This document shows, piece after piece, positions 7,765 through 16,254 of a stretch of DNA of 64,000 nucleotides; within the stretch, counting starts at the first letter, position 1, and every line of letters begins with the position of its first letter. The stretch is from contig CAMYLJ010000018.1 in assembly GCA_947259215.1 (NCBI GenBank), positions 1 through 64,000 of the forward strand. The letters are read 5' to 3'. Under the pieces are notes generated by a model. That model saw nothing but the letters and a program-made list of their open reading frames with translations. It was not told where the DNA came from and made no database searches. The DNA is from an uncultured delta proteobacterium. GTDB taxonomy: Bacteria > Myxococcota_A > UBA9160 > JAFDET01. Both the position numbers and the translations under genes were made by a program.

Positions 7765-10700
7765 ATGAGCTTCATAGAGACCGTGCGCCGAGCTCGGGAG
7801 TTTCTGCGGGATGAAGGCCGGATCAGCCTCCGGGGCCTGAAGCGTGAGTTCAATCTCGACGACGAGGCTCTCGACGAGTTGGTCGAGGAACTCGTTGACG
7901 TGCAGCAGGTTGCCGCTCGCGAGGGCAAGGTGGTGTCGTGGATAGGCCCAGCGGGCGGCGAGCCCGAGACACGGCCAGTAGCCGTCCCCACCACCCCTGA
8001 GCCGGAGCCAGCGGCCGAAGCCGAGCGCCGGCAGCTCACCGTGCTGTTCTGCGACCTGGTCGATTCAACCCGACTGGCAGCTGGGCTCGACCCCGAGGAC
8101 TGGCGCGAGGTGATGCGCGGCTATCAGGAGGCCGCGACCCAGGTCATCGAACGCTTGGACGGCCACGTGGCACAGTACCTGGGCGATGGGCTCCTGGTCT
8201 ACTTCGGCTGGCCGCGCGCCCACGAGGACGATGCGGAGCGGGGGGTGCGCGCAGGGCTCGGGATCGTCGAGGCTGTGACCGCGGGCAACGATGCGCTCGA
8301 CGCGAAGCACGGCCTCCGTCTCGCGGTGCGGATCGGCATCCACACCGGCCCGGTCGTGGTCGGCGAGATGGGCAGCGGCGAGCATCGCGAGACGCTCGCC
8401 CTGGGCGACACGACGAACCTGGCGGCGCGCCTCCAGGGGGTCGCCGAGACCGACACGGTGGTGGTGAGTGCCGCGACCCTGCGTCTCGTGCGCGGGATCT
8501 TCATCACGGGTGACCGGGGCTCGTACATGCTGAAGGGCTTCGCCGAGCCCGTGGCCGTGCACCGCATCGTGCGGCCGAGCGGCGTTCGCAGCCGCCTCGA
8601 CCTGGCGGCCGGGAAGCTCACCCCCTTCGTCGGCCGGGAGCAGGAGGTGGACCTGCTGCTGAGCCGCTGGGAGCAGGTCCAGGAGGGCCACGGGCAGGTA
8701 GTGCTGGTGGACGGCGACGCGGGCATCGGGAAGTCGCGCCTTGTGCAGCTGCTGCACGCGCGGCTGGCCGAGGAGCGGCACAGCTGGCTCGAGTGCTGCT
8801 CCTCTCGCTACCACCGAAGCAGCGCCTTCCGTCCCATCATCGAGTTGCTGGAGGAGGCGCTTCGCTTCTCGCCCGAGGACGCCCCCGAGGCGAGGGTGGC
8901 CCTGCTCGAGGCGGCGCTGGGCCGCGCGGTATTCGACGCGTCCCAGACCCTGCCGCTGCTCGCCACCCTACTCTCCCTCCCCCTTCCCGATCGCTATTCA
9001 CCGCTGTTCTTGAGCCCGGAGGCCCAGCGCCACCAGACCCTCGAGCTGCTGGCCAACTGGCTGTTCAGCCTGACGGAGCAGCAAGCGATGGTGCTCGTCA
9101 TAGAGGATCTGCAGTGGGCCGATCCCTCGACCCTGGAGCTCCTGGGACGGCTGGTCGAGCAGGTGCCCACGGTGCCGCTGCTCCTGGTGCTGTCCGCCCG
9201 GCCCGAGTTCACGGCTCCGTGGGGAACGCGCTCGCACCTGCTGCACCTGACCTTGAGCCCGCTCACGCGCCCCCAGATGACGACCATGGTGGACGCGATT
9301 GCCGGAGAGCGGGCGCTGCCGGGCACGGTGGTCAAGGAGGTGGTTACGCGGTCCGATGGGGTGCCGCTCTTCGTGGAGGAGCTGACGAAGAGCGCCCTGG
9401 AGAGCGACCGGCTCGAGGGGCTCGAGATTCCCGCGACGCTCCAGGATGCGCTCATGGCGCGGCTCGACCGGCTCGGTGCGGCCAAGGAGGTCGCGCAGCT
9501 GGCGTCGGTGCTGGGTCGCGAGTTCCCCCACGCGCTGCTCGCGGCCGTCTCCCCGCTCGAGGCCCCGGGGCTCGAAGCCGCAATCCGCCGACTCCTGGAA
9601 GCCGAGATCCTCTACCAGCGGGGCGCACCGCCGAGCGCCACGTACCATTTCAAGCACGCGCTGATCGAGGATGCGGCCTACAGATCGCTGCTGCGGAGCG
9701 CGCGGCAGCGACATCACGAGCGGGTCGTTCGGATTCTCCAGGAGCACTTCCCGGGGCGCGTCGCGTCCGAACCCGAGCTGGCGGCGCACCACTGTGCGGA
9801 GGCGGGCCTCGTCGCGGAGGCGATCACCTACTTCCAACAGGCCGGCGAGGCTGCGTATGCCCGGTCGGCCCAGGTCGAAGCGGTCACGCATCTGACGAGT
9901 GCGCTGGATCTGCTCGACGGGCTTCCTGAATCGGCCGAGCGCGATCAGCGTGAAGCCACGCTCCAGCTCGCGCTCGGCGCGTCCCTGATCGCCGCCAAGG
10001 GCTACTCCCATGAGGACGTCGAGCGGGCCTACGGACGCGCTCGAGAGCTCTCCCGGAGCCTTGGGGACGAGCCGCAGCTCTTCCAGGCCGTCCACGGGCT
10101 CCGCGCCCTCCACACGACGCGGGGGGAGTTGCAATCCGCCCGGGAGCTTGCGGAGCAGGCCCTCCGCCTCGCCCAGCAGTCCGGAGAACCGGCCCAGCTG
10201 CTCAACGCCTTCATCGGTGCGGGCAGTGTCCTCAACTTCCTAGGAGAATGGGCCGGCTCCGTCGACCATTTCGAGCAGGCGGTTGAGCTGTGCGATGCTT
10301 CGGGGCACGGGTCGCTATGGGAAAGTAAGACCTCACGAAGGCACCCACTCGATCCAAGGGTTGGCTCGCGGGCCTTCCTCCCCACGTCCCTCTGGGTGCT
10401 CGGATATCCGGAGCGCGCCCTTGCGCGATGCCGGGAGCTGGTGGAGGCGGGGCGGGAGAGCGACCACCCTTTTAGCCTAGCGTTCGCTGTCTTTTGGGTG
10501 GGCCTGTTCCATCTGGCCCGTGGAGAGCGCAAGCCGACCCGCGCGTGGGCTGAGGAAGCCATCGCGATCTCGGAGCAGCAGCGGTTCCCCCTTTTCTTGC
10601 AGATCGGAAGGATCTTGCGAGGCTGGGCGCTGGCGGCCTCACCGCGCGGGGAGCGGGGACTCGAAGAACTCCGCCAGGGGCTGGCGGAGCTTGCCGGAGA

Positions 10701-11124
10701 GGGGGCCTCAGGTCTGGGAAGCTTTGCGCTGTGGATGCTCGCCGACGCGTCCCGAAGGGTCGGCCGCCTGGATGATGCACTGGGGGCCTTGAACGCCGCC
10801 TTCGCCTTGTCGCAGCAGAAGCACAGCGTCTTCTGGGACGCGGAGATCCATCGACTCAAGGGAGACATCCTTCTCGAACGGCACCCGGCGGTACAGGAGG
10901 AAGCCGAGGCTTGCTTCCGACGGGCCCTCGAGGTGGCGCGCGAGCAGCAGGCCAGGTCCTTCGAGCTCCGCGCCGCTACCTCCCTCGCCCGCCTCTGGCA
11001 GCGCCAGGGCAAGTGCACCGAAGCCCGCGAACTCCTCCAGCCCGTCTACGACTGGTTCACGGAAGGGTTCGACACGCCGGACCTGAAGGATGCGAAGGCG
11101 CTGCTGGAGGAGCTGGGGTCGTGA
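7765..11124 (+). CDS. Class III adenylate/guanylate cyclase fused to AAA ATPase and TPR repeats
   Basis: 1119-residue cytoplasmic signalling protein. Residues about 1-60 (SFIETVRRAREFLRDEGRIS) form a small helical domain; about 90-270 is a class III nucleotide cyclase with metal Asp residues in VLFCDLVDST and YLGDGLLVYFG; about 285-560 is an AAA/STAND-type ATPase with Walker A DGDAGIGKSRL and Walker B MVLVIEDLQWADPS; about 640-1119 is TPR-like helical repeats. Such proteins are thought to make cAMP or cGMP under control of the ATPase and repeat domain; the ligand is not known. ATG 7765 follows GGCGGAAGG. The stop codon overlaps GTG 11121, the start of a decayed copy of the same kind of gene. 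Confidence 0.9.
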   Translation: MSFIETVRRAREFLRDEGRISLRGLKREFNLDDEALDELVEELVDVQQVAAREGKVVSWIGPAGGEPETRPVAVPTTPEPEPAAEAERRQLTVLFCDLVDSTRLAAGLDPEDWREVMRGYQEAATQVIERLDGHVAQYLGDGLLVYFGWPRAHEDDAERGVRAGLGIVEAVTAGNDALDAKHGLRLAVRIGIHTGPVVVGEMGSGEHRETLALGDTTNLAARLQGVAETDTVVVSAATLRLVRGIFITGDRGSYMLKGFAEPVAVHRIVRPSGVRSRLDLAAGKLTPFVGREQEVDLLLSRWEQVQEGHGQVVLVDGDAGIGKSRLVQLLHARLAEERHSWLECCSSRYHRSSAFRPIIELLEEALRFSPEDAPEARVALLEAALGRAVFDASQTLPLLATLLSLPLPDRYSPLFLSPEAQRHQTLELLANWLFSLTEQQAMVLVIEDLQWADPSTLELLGRLVEQVPTVPLLLVLSARPEFTAPWGTRSHLLHLTLSPLTRPQMTTMVDAIAGERALPGTVVKEVVTRSDGVPLFVEELTKSALESDRLEGLEIPATLQDALMARLDRLGAAKEVAQLASVLGREFPHALLAAVSPLEAPGLEAAIRRLLEAEILYQRGAPPSATYHFKHALIEDAAYRSLLRSARQRHHERVVRILQEHFPGRVASEPELAAHHCAEAGLVAEAITYFQQAGEAAYARSAQVEAVTHLTSALDLLDGLPESAERDQREATLQLALGASLIAAKGYSHEDVERAYGRARELSRSLGDEPQLFQAVHGLRALHTTRGELQSARELAEQALRLAQQSGEPAQLLNAFIGAGSVLNFLGEWAGSVDHFEQAVELCDASGHGSLWESKTSRRHPLDPRVGSRAFLPTSLWVLGYPERALARCRELVEAGRESDHPFSLAFAVFWVGLFHLARGERKPTRAWAEEAIAISEQQRFPLFLQIGRILRGWALAASPRGERGLEELRQGLAELAGEGASGLGSFALWMLADASRRVGRLDDALGALNAAFALSQQKHSVFWDAEIHRLKGDILLERHPAVQEEAEACFRRALEVAREQQARSFELRAATSLARLWQRQGKCTEARELLQPVYDWFTEGFDTPDLKDAKALLEELGS

Positions 11125-11420
11125 GCCTCGTCGAGACCATCCGCCGTGAGCGAATTGACTCAGGTGGTTACTCCCGCTCAGCCCCTCACAATCGCAGTCA
11201 CTCGTTCCCGGGACCTCGTCGCCAATGGCCGGCCGAGGACGAGCACGAACCTACCGACCCCGCACCTAAAGACAGCTGCGCCCAGGAGCTACCTCCCGCT
11301 GCTTCCAGCCTGCTTCCAATTCGGAGCCGGCGCGAAACCGGAAAAACCAGCGGCATGCCGGTTTACTCCAGCGTTCGCCCGGCTGCGCTGGCGTGCGACC
11401 GGCTGCCCGAAGCCGCGTAG
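11121..11420 (+). pseudogene. Start of a truncated second cyclase paralogue
   Basis: GTG 11121 overlaps the stop of the upstream cyclase gene (GTGA). It starts VSLVETIRRERI, which matches the N-terminus of that protein (MSFIETVRRAREF) position by position for ten residues. After about 12 codons the similarity is lost and the frame runs, without recognisable protein features, to TAG 11420. The simplest reading is a former tandem pair of coupled cyclase genes, the second of which has been almost wholly deleted. Confidence 0.6.
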
Positions 11421-11490
11421 GCTTTCTCGACTGGAAATCGGGATCAGGGACACGAAATCCCTGACTCAGGCGCGCGTAAGTGCTTGATTC
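11421..11490 (-). terminator. Hairpin downstream of tRNA-Cys
   Basis: TCAGGGA (11444-11450) and TCCCTGA (11458-11464) form a perfect 7-bp stem with a 7-nt loop, about 27 nt beyond the 3' end of the tRNA on the minus strand. It may stop tRNA transcription. No run of T follows. Eleven bases of this arm (GGGATCAGGGA) are also present in the tRNA gene itself. Confidence 0.35.
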
Positions 11491-11564
11491 TGGAGGCGCC
11501 GCCCGGATTCGAACCGGGGATCAGGGATTTGCAGTCCCGTGCCTTACCACTTGGCTACGGCGCC
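11491..11564 (-). tRNA. tRNA-Cys (GCA anticodon)
   Basis: 74-nt gene including an encoded CCA. The acceptor stem GGCGCCG pairs with CGGCGCC, with discriminator U as expected for Cys. The anticodon arm reads GGGACTGCAAATCCC, with GCA in the loop. The T arm is CCCCGGTTCGAATCCGGGC, with some non-canonical pairing at its base. The 3' end points left, towards the accessory region. Confidence 0.95.
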
Positions 11565-11670
11565 TGGAGAACGGGAGCCGGGCGCGGCTCCCGGGGAGGG
11601 AGAGGGGTACCGCGCGCCGGTCGCGGCGTCAAACCCCGAGTGAAGACGACGAGTTGGGCGGGCGGAGGCG

Positions 11671-13068
11671 CTAGGCCAGGCCGCGCCGCGGCGAGTCCGC
11701 CACCCGCGTGGCGAGTCCCCGGATCATGCGCACGGCGAGGGCGGGGTTGCAGGTCACGAGCTGCTCCAGCTCGGCTTCGTTGAAGATACAGGCCCACACG
11801 GTGGTGGAGGCGCGCAGGGTCACCTCCTGGGCCGCGCCGGTCAGGGTCGAGACGTGGCCGAGGAAGGTGCCCTCCTGGTTCTCCTCCTCCACGGTCTCGC
11901 CGTCGCGCTCGACGCGGATGGTGCCGGAGAGGAGCACGTAGGTGTGGTGGGTCTGGACGCCGCTGCCGCAGATCACCTCGCCCGGGTCGAACTTCACGAT
12001 GTAGCGCTCGAAGCCGGGCGCGCGGCAGAGCGACGCCCACAGCGGGTCCACCAGCGAGGCGACGAGCTGCGCCACCTCTTCCGAGCTGGCGTTCGCGCTG
12101 TGCGCGGCCGCGACGGTGATCGCGTCGAAGCCGAGACCCTCCGCGGCGGAGCGGAGGCGCGCCATCACCTCGGCCGCGCCGCCGGGCCGGAGCGCGGGGT
12201 CGATGGCGAGCAGGCCCATCACCAGCTCCTCCAACAGGCGGGGGCAGTGCAGGCGCACCTCCGAGAGCGACGGCAGGCCGTAGACGTTGCCCGCCTGCTT
12301 GCGGCGGGTCTCCGGGCGCTTGTTGAGGTCGATCCCGGTGTAGAGCGCCCAGGCGGTGGCGCCCACGCCGAAGAGGTCCGTGCGCATGTCGTAGGCGCCG
12401 CCACCCTTGCCCTGCTCGGGGGCGCGGTAGCCGTGGGTGCCGGCGCCGACCAGCAGGTGTCCCAGCTGCATCTGGCCCGGCGTCATGCGCGCGGCCTGGG
12501 CGACACCGAAGTCGGTCAGCACGAAGCCGCCGTTGCCGTCGAGCAGCACGTTCGAGGGCTTCACGTCCAGGTGCAGGATGCCCGCGCGGTGCGCGGCCGT
12601 GAGGGCGGCGAGCAGGTCCGACAAGAGGCGCCAGGTCTGCTCCTCGTCGAAGCGGCCGATGAAGGGCCAGGCATCGGCCAGGCTCCCGGCCGGGAAGTAC
12701 TCGAGGGCCGCGAAGGTCGGGGCGCCTGCCAGGCTCCAGTCGTAGAGGCGCGGGATGCGCTCGTTCTGGATCGCCAGCAGCGCCGCCAGCTCGCGCTTCA
12801 AGGTGCTCTTGGCGTGGGGCGTGTCGGCGCCGCGCAACACCTTGACGGCCACCTGCTCGGGCGGGGCGTTGCCGCTCGAGCCCGGGTTGAGACAGCGCGC
12901 CAGGAAGACCGAGCCGAAGCCGCCCTTTCCCAGCCGCCGCTGCAGCTGGTAGCGATAGCCCCAGCGGCCCTGGAGGATGTCTCCGGGCTGGGGCGCGACG
13001 ACCTGCGCCTCCTCGGACGAGGAAGCGCGCTCGGTCGCCGAGTCCGAGATCGCCGAGCCGCTGGAAAT
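11671..13068 (-). CDS. Serine/threonine protein kinase with C-terminal cyclic-nucleotide-binding domain
   Basis: About 465 residues. The eukaryotic-type kinase domain (about 35-300) has the glycine loop LGKGGFGSVFLA, the lysine in VAVKVLRG, the catalytic loop ILHLDVKPSNVLL (HLD in place of HRD), DFG in LTDFGVAQ, and GYRAPEQ. The C-terminal part (about 330-460) looks like a cNMP-binding domain: FDPGEVICGSGVQTHHTYVL, SGTIRVERDGE, GTFLGHVSTLTGAA. The protein could couple cAMP/cGMP (a cyclase is encoded nearby) or another effector to phosphorylation; this is inference. No transmembrane segment is seen. No ATG, GTG or TTG exists in frame in the plausible start region. ATT 13068 has GGAGGAAGG ending 5 nt upstream and is proposed. 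The in-frame ATG at 13515 would overlap the divergent phosphatase gene. Confidence 0.8.
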   Translation of the reverse strand: MSSGSAISDSATERASSSEEAQVVAPQPGDILQGRWGYRYQLQRRLGKGGFGSVFLARCLNPGSSGNAPPEQVAVKVLRGADTPHAKSTLKRELAALLAIQNERIPRLYDWSLAGAPTFAALEYFPAGSLADAWPFIGRFDEEQTWRLLSDLLAALTAAHRAGILHLDVKPSNVLLDGNGGFVLTDFGVAQAARMTPGQMQLGHLLVGAGTHGYRAPEQGKGGGAYDMRTDLFGVGATAWALYTGIDLNKRPETRRKQAGNVYGLPSLSEVRLHCPRLLEELVMGLLAIDPALRPGGAAEVMARLRSAAEGLGFDAITVAAAHSANASSEEVAQLVASLVDPLWASLCRAPGFERYIVKFDPGEVICGSGVQTHHTYVLLSGTIRVERDGETVEEENQEGTFLGHVSTLTGAAQEVTLRASTTVWACIFNEAELEQLVTCNPALAVRMIRGLATRVADSPRRGLA

Positions 13069-13181
13069 GGCCGCCTTCCTCCCCTGCCCGGGTCTATCGG
13101 CCGCCCGGCGGGCCGGTTTCAGCCCTTCCCCCGGGGGAGGCCAATTCGGAGGATCGTCCTCGCAGGCGTTCGCGGGAGCCC

Positions 13182-13187
13182 TAGGCT
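13182..13187 (+). promoter_or_regulatory. Possible -10 box, leaderless start of the phosphatase gene
   Basis: TAGGCT lies 6 nt before GTG 13194, a spacing that would put the transcription start at or next to the start codon. No Shine-Dalgarno sequence sits between them. Confidence 0.4.
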
Positions 13188-13193
13188 CCCCGC

Positions 13194-14243
13194 GTGCTCC
13201 GTGGACCCGCCATTGTGCTGGGGGGCGCGATCGCCGGCGCGTCGCTGCTCTGCCTCGGCGGCGGCTGCGCGCCCCGCGACGCCGGGGGCGCCCCCGACCC
13301 GGCGGTCCGCTTCTCGCTGCTGGCGGTGGGCGACACCGGCGAGCCCCCGGGCTGGTGGAAGATCTTCGAGGGCCGCCTGGCGGTCGCCCGGGGCCTCGCG
13401 GCCGAACACCGCCGCCAGCCCGCGAGCGCCTTCGCCCTGCTCGGCGACAACTTCTACCCGAAGGGCGTGTCCCCGGACGACCTGCTCGAGCGCGTTCGAC
13501 ACAATGTCGTGTCACCCTACTGCCCCTTCGTCGCGCTCACCCCCGACGCCCCGCCCGGCCTGCACGGGGCCTGCCCGGAGCCCGGCGCACCGGGCCCGCT
13601 CTTCGCGGTGCTGGGCAACCACGACTACGGGCGCAGCGCGAGCCCGCGCCTCCAGCGCGAGGCCATCCCGGAGTGGCTGGGCAACTGGACCATGGCGCCG
13701 GACGCGGTCGCTCTCCACCGGCCCGCGGAGGGCGTGGACGTGATCCTGGTGGAGACCGAGGAGTTCCTCGAGTCGGGCTCCCACCGGCGCCCCCTCGTCG
13801 AGGCGCTGCGCGCGAGCCGCGGCCCCTGGCGCATCCTGATCCTGCACCGTCCGCTGGCCTTCGGGCCGCGCGGCACGGGCGCGATCGCAGAGAGCGCCCT
13901 GAAACGCGTCGAGGAGGCCATCCTCCGGGCCGGCGTTCCGATCCACGTGGCCCTGTCCGGCGACGACCACAACCTGGCCCTGGTGCGCATGGACGCCCCG
14001 GGGCCGCTGCTGAACGTGGTCGCCGGGAGCGGCTCCAGCGTGCGCGCGGTCCGCGAGCCCCACGAGCGCATGCTCTTCGCATTGGCGGACTACGGCTTCG
14101 CCCGGGTGGATCGGGTGGTGGACGCGGCCGGGGATCGGCTCGTGGTGTCGCTCTTCCGGGTGTCGCGCTTTCCGCGCTACGGCGAGCCGCAGCGGGTGGC
14201 GCGCTGGGCGCTGGCTCCGGATGGGACGCTGCGAGAGGAGTGA
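13194..14243 (+). CDS. Lipoprotein metallophosphoesterase (acid-phosphatase-like)
   Basis: 349-residue predicted lipoprotein. The signal sequence MLRGPAIVLGGAIAGASLLC ends near a lipobox (LGGGC, Cys at about 25). The calcineurin-like phosphoesterase domain has the metal-binding motifs VGDTGEPP, LLGDNFYPKG, LGNHDYG, LILHRPLAFG and SGDDHN. The arrangement resembles tartrate-resistant purple acid phosphatases, with HN replaced by DDHN in the fourth motif. It probably hydrolyses phosphomonoesters at the cell envelope. Start GTG 13194 follows a close -10-like sequence. It is divergent from the kinase gene, with about 125 bp between them. Confidence 0.85.
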   Translation: MLRGPAIVLGGAIAGASLLCLGGGCAPRDAGGAPDPAVRFSLLAVGDTGEPPGWWKIFEGRLAVARGLAAEHRRQPASAFALLGDNFYPKGVSPDDLLERVRHNVVSPYCPFVALTPDAPPGLHGACPEPGAPGPLFAVLGNHDYGRSASPRLQREAIPEWLGNWTMAPDAVALHRPAEGVDVILVETEEFLESGSHRRPLVEALRASRGPWRILILHRPLAFGPRGTGAIAESALKRVEEAILRAGVPIHVALSGDDHNLALVRMDAPGPLLNVVAGSGSSVRAVREPHERMLFALADYGFARVDRVVDAAGDRLVVSLFRVSRFPRYGEPQRVARWALAPDGTLREE

Positions 14244-14275
14244 GCCCAGCGGCCGGCTCCCCCCGTACGCGTGCG

Positions 14276-14737
14276 TCACTCCAGGGCGACGGGCACGCGA
14301 CGTCCGGCGACCGGGAGCACGAAGCCGTTCTCCCCTGCTTCCACCTGCGCCAGCAATTCCGCCTGGGGCTGCTGAAGGAAGCGTGCGGGAAGACCCTCGG
14401 GCACCAGGTCGCGCTTCACGCTGCAGACCAGCGCACCGTCGCGCGCGGACGGGCGCAGGCTGTGGGCGTCGAGGACCTCCTCGCTGCGGTCGGAGAGGCG
14501 GATCGTGCCGCGGTCGAGGTCCACGTCCGTCACGAAGAAGCCCGTTTCCTCCACCTCCACCTCGCCGCGGAAGCGGCCCACCTGCACGATGTACTTCCCC
14601 TCGTCGGGCAGGAAGCGCACCGCGCGATCGAAGCGTTCGCGCAGCTTGCGGTTCTTGAAGGGGACTCCCTCGTGGGTCCAGCGACCGTCCCGGTGCAGGA
14701 CCAGGCCGAAGGGAAGGAGCGGAGGAGGCCCGGGCAC
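14276..14737 (-). CDS. DUF1285-like protein
   Basis: 153 residues, cytoplasmic. The N-terminal part GLVLHRDGRWTHEGVPFKNR and the following LRERFDRAVRFLPDEGKYIV resemble the DUF1285 family, whose function is unknown. Later strands (VEVEETGFFVTDVDLDRGTI) fit the same beta-rich fold. GTG 14737 is 2 nt after the stop of the upstream small gene, so translation is probably coupled. It is the last gene of the nuoICD operon; this linkage, and nothing in the sequence itself, suggests a respiration-related accessory role. Confidence 0.6.
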   Translation of the reverse strand: MPGPPPLLPFGLVLHRDGRWTHEGVPFKNRKLRERFDRAVRFLPDEGKYIVQVGRFRGEVEVEETGFFVTDVDLDRGTIRLSDRSEEVLDAHSLRPSARDGALVCSVKRDLVPEGLPARFLQQPQAELLAQVEAGENGFVLPVAGRRVPVALE

Positions 14738-14739
14738 GC

Positions 14740-14991
14740 CTAGCTGCCGGGCAGGGGCTCCGGCTCGGCGGAGCCGTCGGGCGCCACGCGGAAGGCGCCG
14801 AGGAAGTCGTAGCGGTTCCACAGGACGACGCGCGTCTCGTCGCCGTCGTCTCCGCGGTAGACCCACTTCTCGTTCCACTTCACGCCGTGCTCCTCGTGGG
14901 TGCGCGGGTCGTTGACGCTCCCCAGCTGGTCCGTGGGCGCGCCCAGGAGCTTCCAGACCCGGCCCCGATCGATGCGTGCGTCGTCGGCCAT
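14740..14991 (-). CDS. Small uncharacterised protein of the nuo operon
   Basis: 83 residues, hydrophilic, no cysteines, signal peptide or membrane segment. Visible sequence includes WKLLGAPTDQLGSVNDPRTH and KWNEKWVYRGDDGDETRVVL. I do not recognise a family. ATG 14991 is 4 nt after the nuoD stop codon, and the downstream DUF1285-like gene starts 2 nt after this stop, so all three are tightly co-translated. A role in complex I assembly or stability is possible but unsupported. Confidence 0.65.
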   Translation of the reverse strand: MADDARIDRGRVWKLLGAPTDQLGSVNDPRTHEEHGVKWNEKWVYRGDDGDETRVVLWNRYDFLGAFRVAPDGSAEPEPLPGS

Positions 14992-14995
14992 GGCG

Positions 14996-16240
14996 CTAGC
15001 GGTCACACTCCCCGCCGATCATGTTGACGAAGTCGAAGGTGGGGATGATGTCGGCGAGCAGGCAGCCCTTCAGCATCTCGGGCATGGGCTGGAGGTTGAG
15101 CAGGCTCGGCGGCCGGCAGCGGACCTTCACCGGCACGGCCGAGCCGTCGGACACCAGGTAGAAACCGAGCTCGCCGTTGGCGCTCTCCACCACCGAGTAG
15201 GCCTCGCCCGCCGGGACCATGGGCCCCTCGGTCACGGCCTTGAACTGCTGGATCAGCTCTTCCATGTGGTTGAAGACGCGGCCCTTGGCGGGCCAGCGCA
15301 CGCGCGGGTCGAGCACGTTCACCGGGCCCGGGCCGAGCTTCTCGAGGCGCTCCAGGCACTGCTCGATGATCCGCAGGCTCTGGTGCATCTCCTCCACGCA
15401 GACGAGGTAGCGGTCGTAGTTGTCCCCGACCTCGCCCACCGGCACGTCGAAGTCGAGCTCGGCGTAGGTGAGGTAGGGCTCGTCCTTGCGCACGTCGAGC
15501 GGGACGCCGGCGGCGCGCAGCAGGGGCCCGGTCACCCCGAAGGCGATGAGCCGCTCCTTGTCGAGCACACCGGTTCCGCGCATGCGGTCGATGAAGATGC
15601 GGTTGGCCGTGATCACGGCGTCGAAGTCCTTCAGCAGCTCACGGATGCGGGCGATGTGGTCGCGGCACTGCTCCGGGAAGCCCGCCGGCATGTCGTGCTT
15701 CACGCCGCCGATGCGGATGTAGTTGGTCGTGACGCGGGCACCGCAGAGCGCCTCCGTCAGGTCCCAGGTCAGCTCGCGGGCCTGGATCCCGTACAGGAAG
15801 GGCGTCATGGCCGCGAGCTCCAGGCAGGCGGCGCCGCAGCGGGTCAGGTGGTCGGCCAGGCGCGAGAGCTCCGAGCCCATCACCCGCTGCCACTGGCAGC
15901 GCTCCGGCGTCTCGAGCCCGAGCAGCTTCTCCACGCCCAGGCAGAAGCCCAGGTTGGCCAGGATGGCGGAGTTGTAGTTCAGGCGGTCCGTGTACGGGAT
16001 GCACTGGTACCAGGAGCCGCTCTCGCACTCCTTCTCGAAGCCGCGGTGCAGGTAGCCCACCTGGATGTCGAGGTCGACGATGCTCTCGCCGTCGAGCTCG
16101 ATCAGGAATTTCACCGTCCCGTGCGTGGCGGGATGGGAAGGCCCCATGTTGAGGATCTGGTGCTCGGTGTGGAGGTCGCGGTCGAAGTCGTCGTCCGACG
16201 TTTCACGCTCGCGATAGGTCAGCCACTGATCTTCGGCCAT
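14996..16240 (-). CDS. nuoD: NADH-quinone oxidoreductase subunit D
   Basis: 414-residue 49-kDa subunit of respiratory complex I, in the peripheral arm at the quinone site. Visible features: LNMGPSHPATHGTVKFLIEL (with the conserved quinone-site HPATHG), DIQVGYLHRGFEKECE, MGSELSRLADHLTRCG, and the C-terminal PSLLNLQPMPEMLKG...DIIPTFDFVNMIGGECDR, which ends in the usual G-E-C/V-D-R. Length is normal for stand-alone NuoD. It follows nuoC by 14 bp. Confidence 0.95.
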   Translation of the reverse strand: MAEDQWLTYRERETSDDDFDRDLHTEHQILNMGPSHPATHGTVKFLIELDGESIVDLDIQVGYLHRGFEKECESGSWYQCIPYTDRLNYNSAILANLGFCLGVEKLLGLETPERCQWQRVMGSELSRLADHLTRCGAACLELAAMTPFLYGIQARELTWDLTEALCGARVTTNYIRIGGVKHDMPAGFPEQCRDHIARIRELLKDFDAVITANRIFIDRMRGTGVLDKERLIAFGVTGPLLRAAGVPLDVRKDEPYLTYAELDFDVPVGEVGDNYDRYLVCVEEMHQSLRIIEQCLERLEKLGPGPVNVLDPRVRWPAKGRVFNHMEELIQQFKAVTEGPMVPAGEAYSVVESANGELGFYLVSDGSAVPVKVRCRPPSLLNLQPMPEMLKGCLLADIIPTFDFVNMIGGECDR

Positions 16241-16254
16241 CCCGCGGTCTCCGC

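Noticed and set aside
11440-11528. Repeated GGGATCAGGGA near and inside tRNA-Cys as an attachment-site duplication
   Set aside because: Only 11 bases are shared, in the anticodon arm and not at the tRNA 3' end, and the copy by the hairpin is explained by its own stem.
13069-13515. Kinase start at ATG 13515
   Set aside because: The extra 149 codons are Arg/Pro-rich shadow sequence that runs antisense through the phosphatase gene with its own clear signal peptide.
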